Assembly: GCA_046540855.1 (NCBI GenBank) | Contig: JBKHEJ010000145.1 | Span: 1-7,270 of the forward strand | DNA length: 7,270 nucleotides | Direction of reading: 5' to 3' | Source: T1Sed10-7 sp046540855 | Lineage (GTDB): Bacteria > Actinomycetota > Nitriliruptoria > Nitriliruptorales > Nitriliruptoraceae | Shown here: positions 5,377 to 7,270 of the stretch, piece by piece | Layout: each line of letters starts with the position of its first letter | Numbering within the stretch: position 1 is the stretch's first letter | Program-made: the position numbers and the translations under genes | The notes under the pieces: generated by a model | Databases searched by the model: none | The model's input: only the letters and a program-made list of their open reading frames with translations | Told to the model about the DNA's origin: nothing

Positions 5377-6438
5377 GTGCCGCCGTCCACCGCGCTCCGC
5401 CATCCCGTGCTCGCCGCGGCCGTGGTGCTCGCCGTGCTCGCGGCCGGGGTGGTCCCCGCGCTGGCCGAGCCCTCCAGCTCCGAGGTCCGCTCGGATCTCG
5501 AGGCCGCCGAGCAGCGCTACGAGGAGATCGACCGCGAGCGCGGGTTGGCCCAGAACGCCTACAACGACGCGCTCGAGGAGCTCGAGTTCGCCGAGGCATC
5601 GCTCGCGGCGCTCGGCGAGGACCTCGAGCAGCTCAGCGCGCAGGCTAAGGCGCTGCGCACCTCGGTGACCGACCACGTCCGGCTGCTGCACCGCATGGGA
5701 CCGAGCCTGGAGCTGTCGATGCTCGCCGCGACGCAACCGGCGGAGCTCGGGCTGCGTTCGACGACGCTGCGCCAGGTGCTCGACCGGCAGCGGGTCGATC
5801 TGGAGGCGCTCGGCGCCGCCAACGTCGCGATCGCGACCGCCGAGGCCCGCCAGGAGGAGCTCGTCGCCGAGCAGACGGCCTGGACGCGCAGGCTGGACGA
5901 GCGCAACGCCGAGCTCGCCGAGCTCGTCTCGGAGACCGCCGCGGAGGTGAGCGAGCTCGAGGAGCTGCTGGACCTCACCATCGAACAGGAGGAGCTCGAG
6001 GCCGCCCGGCAGCGGGCGCTCGAGCAGCAGGCCGAGGCGCAGCGCACCTCGGCGGGCGGGGCAGCGACGAGCGGGCCGGCACCCGCCACCCGGTCCTCGG
6101 TCGGTGGCGCGGTCGGGGTGGCGCTCAGCCAGATCGGCAAGCCCTACGCCTGGGGTGCGACCGGACCTGGTGCCTTCGACTGCTCAGGCCTCGTCACCTA
6201 CGCCTACCGTGCGGTCGGCATCACCCACCTGCCCCGCTCCTCGGCCGCGATGTACGGCGCGACGACCCGGATCTCCCGCGCCGATCTGCGTCCCGGCGAC
6301 CTCGTCTTCTACTACTCCCCCGTCAGCCACGTCGCCATCTACATCGGCAACAACCAGGTCGTCGAGGCACCCAACAGCGGCGCCACGGTGCGGGTACGCA
6401 CCCTGCAGGGGCCGATCACGGGGTTCGGGCGGGTGTGA
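5377..6438 (+). CDS. Secreted NlpC/P60 peptidoglycan endopeptidase with N-terminal coiled coil (RipA/RipC-like)
   Basis: From GTG 5377 the product has 353 residues. Residues 1-30 form a Sec signal peptide: a short basic start, a hydrophobic core (about 11-26) and an ALA motif at 28-30 before EPSSS. Residues about 35-105 and 140-222 are rich in Glu, Leu, Ala and Arg and look like coiled coils, as in actinobacterial RipA/RipC and firmicute CwlO/PcsB. A Gly/Ala/Pro linker (about 223-242) precedes the C-terminal NlpC/P60 domain. Its likely triad is C269 (FDCSGL), H318 (SHVAIYIG) and E330 (VVEAPNSG). The 49- and 12-residue spacings match the C383-H432-E444 triad I recall for RipA. The family cleaves D-gamma-glutamyl-diamino acid bonds in stem peptides outside the membrane. 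Coiled-coil members are often held inactive or controlled by FtsEX; that is inference here. The stop overlaps the next gene's start. Confidence 0.9.
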   Translation: MPPSTALRHPVLAAAVVLAVLAAGVVPALAEPSSSEVRSDLEAAEQRYEEIDRERGLAQNAYNDALEELEFAEASLAALGEDLEQLSAQAKALRTSVTDHVRLLHRMGPSLELSMLAATQPAELGLRSTTLRQVLDRQRVDLEALGAANVAIATAEARQEELVAEQTAWTRRLDERNAELAELVSETAAEVSELEELLDLTIEQEELEAARQRALEQQAEAQRTSAGGAATSGPAPATRSSVGGAVGVALSQIGKPYAWGATGPGAFDCSGLVTYAYRAVGITHLPRSSAAMYGATTRISRADLRPGDLVFYYSPVSHVAIYIGNNQVVEAPNSGATVRVRTLQGPITGFGRV

Positions 6439-7270
6439 CGGCCGCGGTGGGGAGCGCTGCACGCGTCGGCATCGACGTCGGCGGGACCTTCACCGACCTC
6501 GTGTCCGTCGAGGGCGACGCGATCCGCGTCGCGAAGGTGGCCTCGACCCCCGCCGACCAGTCGCTCGGCATCGAGGCGGCGCTGGACCGCGCCGAGCTCG
6601 ACGTCTCGACGCTGGCCCGGTTCGTGCACGGCACCACCGTGGCGACCAACACCGTGCTGGAGCGGGACGGGGCGCGCTGCGTCCTCGTCACCACGGCCGG
6701 CTTCGGTGACCTGCTGCACCTCGCCCGACAGGACCGGCCGCACCTGTACCGGCTCGACGCCCGCCGGCCCGATCCGCTCGTCCCCCGCGACCGGGTCGTC
6801 GAGGTCGCCGAGCGCGTCGAGGCGGACGGGCGCGTCTCGCTCGCGCTCACCGACGCCGAGGTGGCACGGGTGGTGACCGCCGTCCAGGCTGCGGCACCGG
6901 GGTCGATCGCGATCAGCCTGCTCTTCGGCTTCCTGCACCCCGACCACGAGCGGCACCTGGCGGCCGCCCTCGAGCCCCTCGGGGTGCCGGTCACCCGCGC
7001 GAGCGAGCTGCTGCCCGTGCTGCGCGAGGTGGAGCGGACCTCGACGGCGGTGCTGAACGCCTACCTCGGCCCGCGCATGGCGCGCTACCTCGGCGCCCTC
7101 GAGGACCGGCTGCAGGCCCGTGGGCTCGGCGCCCCCGTCGAGGTGATGCGCTCCGGTGGCGGCACAGCCACCGCCGCGGTCGCGGCGCGCGAGCCGGTGC
7201 GGGCGGTGCTGTCGGGTCCGGCTGCGGGCGCCTGGGGGGCCGCGGCCCTCGGCCGTGTGGTCGGGCTCAG
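6435..7270 (+). CDS. Hydantoinase A / 5-oxoprolinase family protein, N-terminal part, cut by the window edge
   Basis: The frame is open from GTG 6435 to the last base, giving 278 residues with no stop, so the C-terminus is missing. The N-terminal hydantoinase/oxoprolinase domain shows the nucleotide-binding motif RVGIDVGGTFTDLV (10-23), HGTTVATNTVLERDGAR (65-81) and TTAGFGDLLHLARQDRP (86-102). The hydantoinase A domain begins near 195 with LREVERTSTAVLNAYLGP, then VMRSGGG (237-243) and LSGPAAGAWGAA (259-270). The family includes ATP-dependent 5-oxoprolinases, N-methylhydantoinases and acetone carboxylase subunits. Subfamily and substrate cannot be decided from this fragment; HyuA-type members usually need a HyuB partner, possibly the next gene. 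The GTG shares GTGA with the TGA of the NlpC/P60 gene, a four-base overlap. No strong ribosome site precedes it, so translation probably depends on the upstream gene. Confidence 0.9.
   Translation, partial: MTAAVGSAARVGIDVGGTFTDLVSVEGDAIRVAKVASTPADQSLGIEAALDRAELDVSTLARFVHGTTVATNTVLERDGARCVLVTTAGFGDLLHLARQDRPHLYRLDARRPDPLVPRDRVVEVAERVEADGRVSLALTDAEVARVVTAVQAAAPGSIAISLLFGFLHPDHERHLAAALEPLGVPVTRASELLPVLREVERTSTAVLNAYLGPRMARYLGALEDRLQARGLGAPVEVMRSGGGTATAAVAAREPVRAVLSGPAAGAWGAAALGRVVGL

Noticed and set aside
5152..5736. Upstream extension of the purN frame
   Set aside because: It is antisense to the NlpC/P60 signal peptide and coiled coil. PurN similarity begins at ATG 5151, which has its own Shine-Dalgarno match.
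5559..6140. Minus-strand Ser-rich open frame antisense to the coiled coil
   Set aside because: Ser/Ala richness is the direct mirror of GAG/CTC-rich coiled-coil codons. There is no independent evidence of coding.

Overview
The window is very GC-rich, with strong G/C bias at third codon positions, TGA at all six visible stop codons and several GTG starts. With the gene content (type 2 malate dehydrogenase, a purN-purH-folD cluster, a RipA-like NlpC/P60 hydrolase), this points to a chromosomal segment of a high-GC Actinomycetota bacterium. I cannot place it below phylum. Seven protein genes account for almost all of it. I see no tRNA, rRNA, CRISPR array, transposase or phage gene.

Layout. Bases 1-112 are non-coding, with a strong hairpin. 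Malate dehydrogenase (mdh) lies on the minus strand at 113-1099. A 92-base divergent spacer with a 16-base perfect palindrome separates it from a plus-strand METTL7-like SAM methyltransferase at 1192-1926. A 59-base convergent gap with paired hairpins follows. Next is a minus-strand cluster read right to left: purN (4480-5151), purH (2942-4483) and folD (1986-2858). A 225-base divergent spacer separates purN from a plus-strand pair: a secreted coiled-coil NlpC/P60 peptidoglycan hydrolase (5377-6438) and the 5' part of a hydantoinase/oxoprolinase-family gene (6435 to the right edge, incomplete).

How the genes fit. FolD interconverts 5,10-methylene-THF and 10-formyl-THF. PurN and PurH both consume 10-formyl-THF in purine synthesis, so the cluster couples a cofactor supply to its users. 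purN and purH overlap by four bases (GTGA), suggesting coupled translation. Mdh is a TCA-cycle enzyme; from memory, mdh lies near folD/purH/purN in Streptomyces-type actinobacteria, so the methyltransferase may be an insertion into an older neighbourhood. The hydrolase and hydantoinase also overlap by GTGA, an odd functional pairing and the least expected feature here.

Overall this is mainly a housekeeping region. I did not find convincing evidence of a wholly new system. The points worth checking are the hydrolase-hydantoinase coupling, the palindrome and repeats in the gaps, a recurring TAGGCT hexamer upstream of three genes, and an insertion in the methyltransferase.
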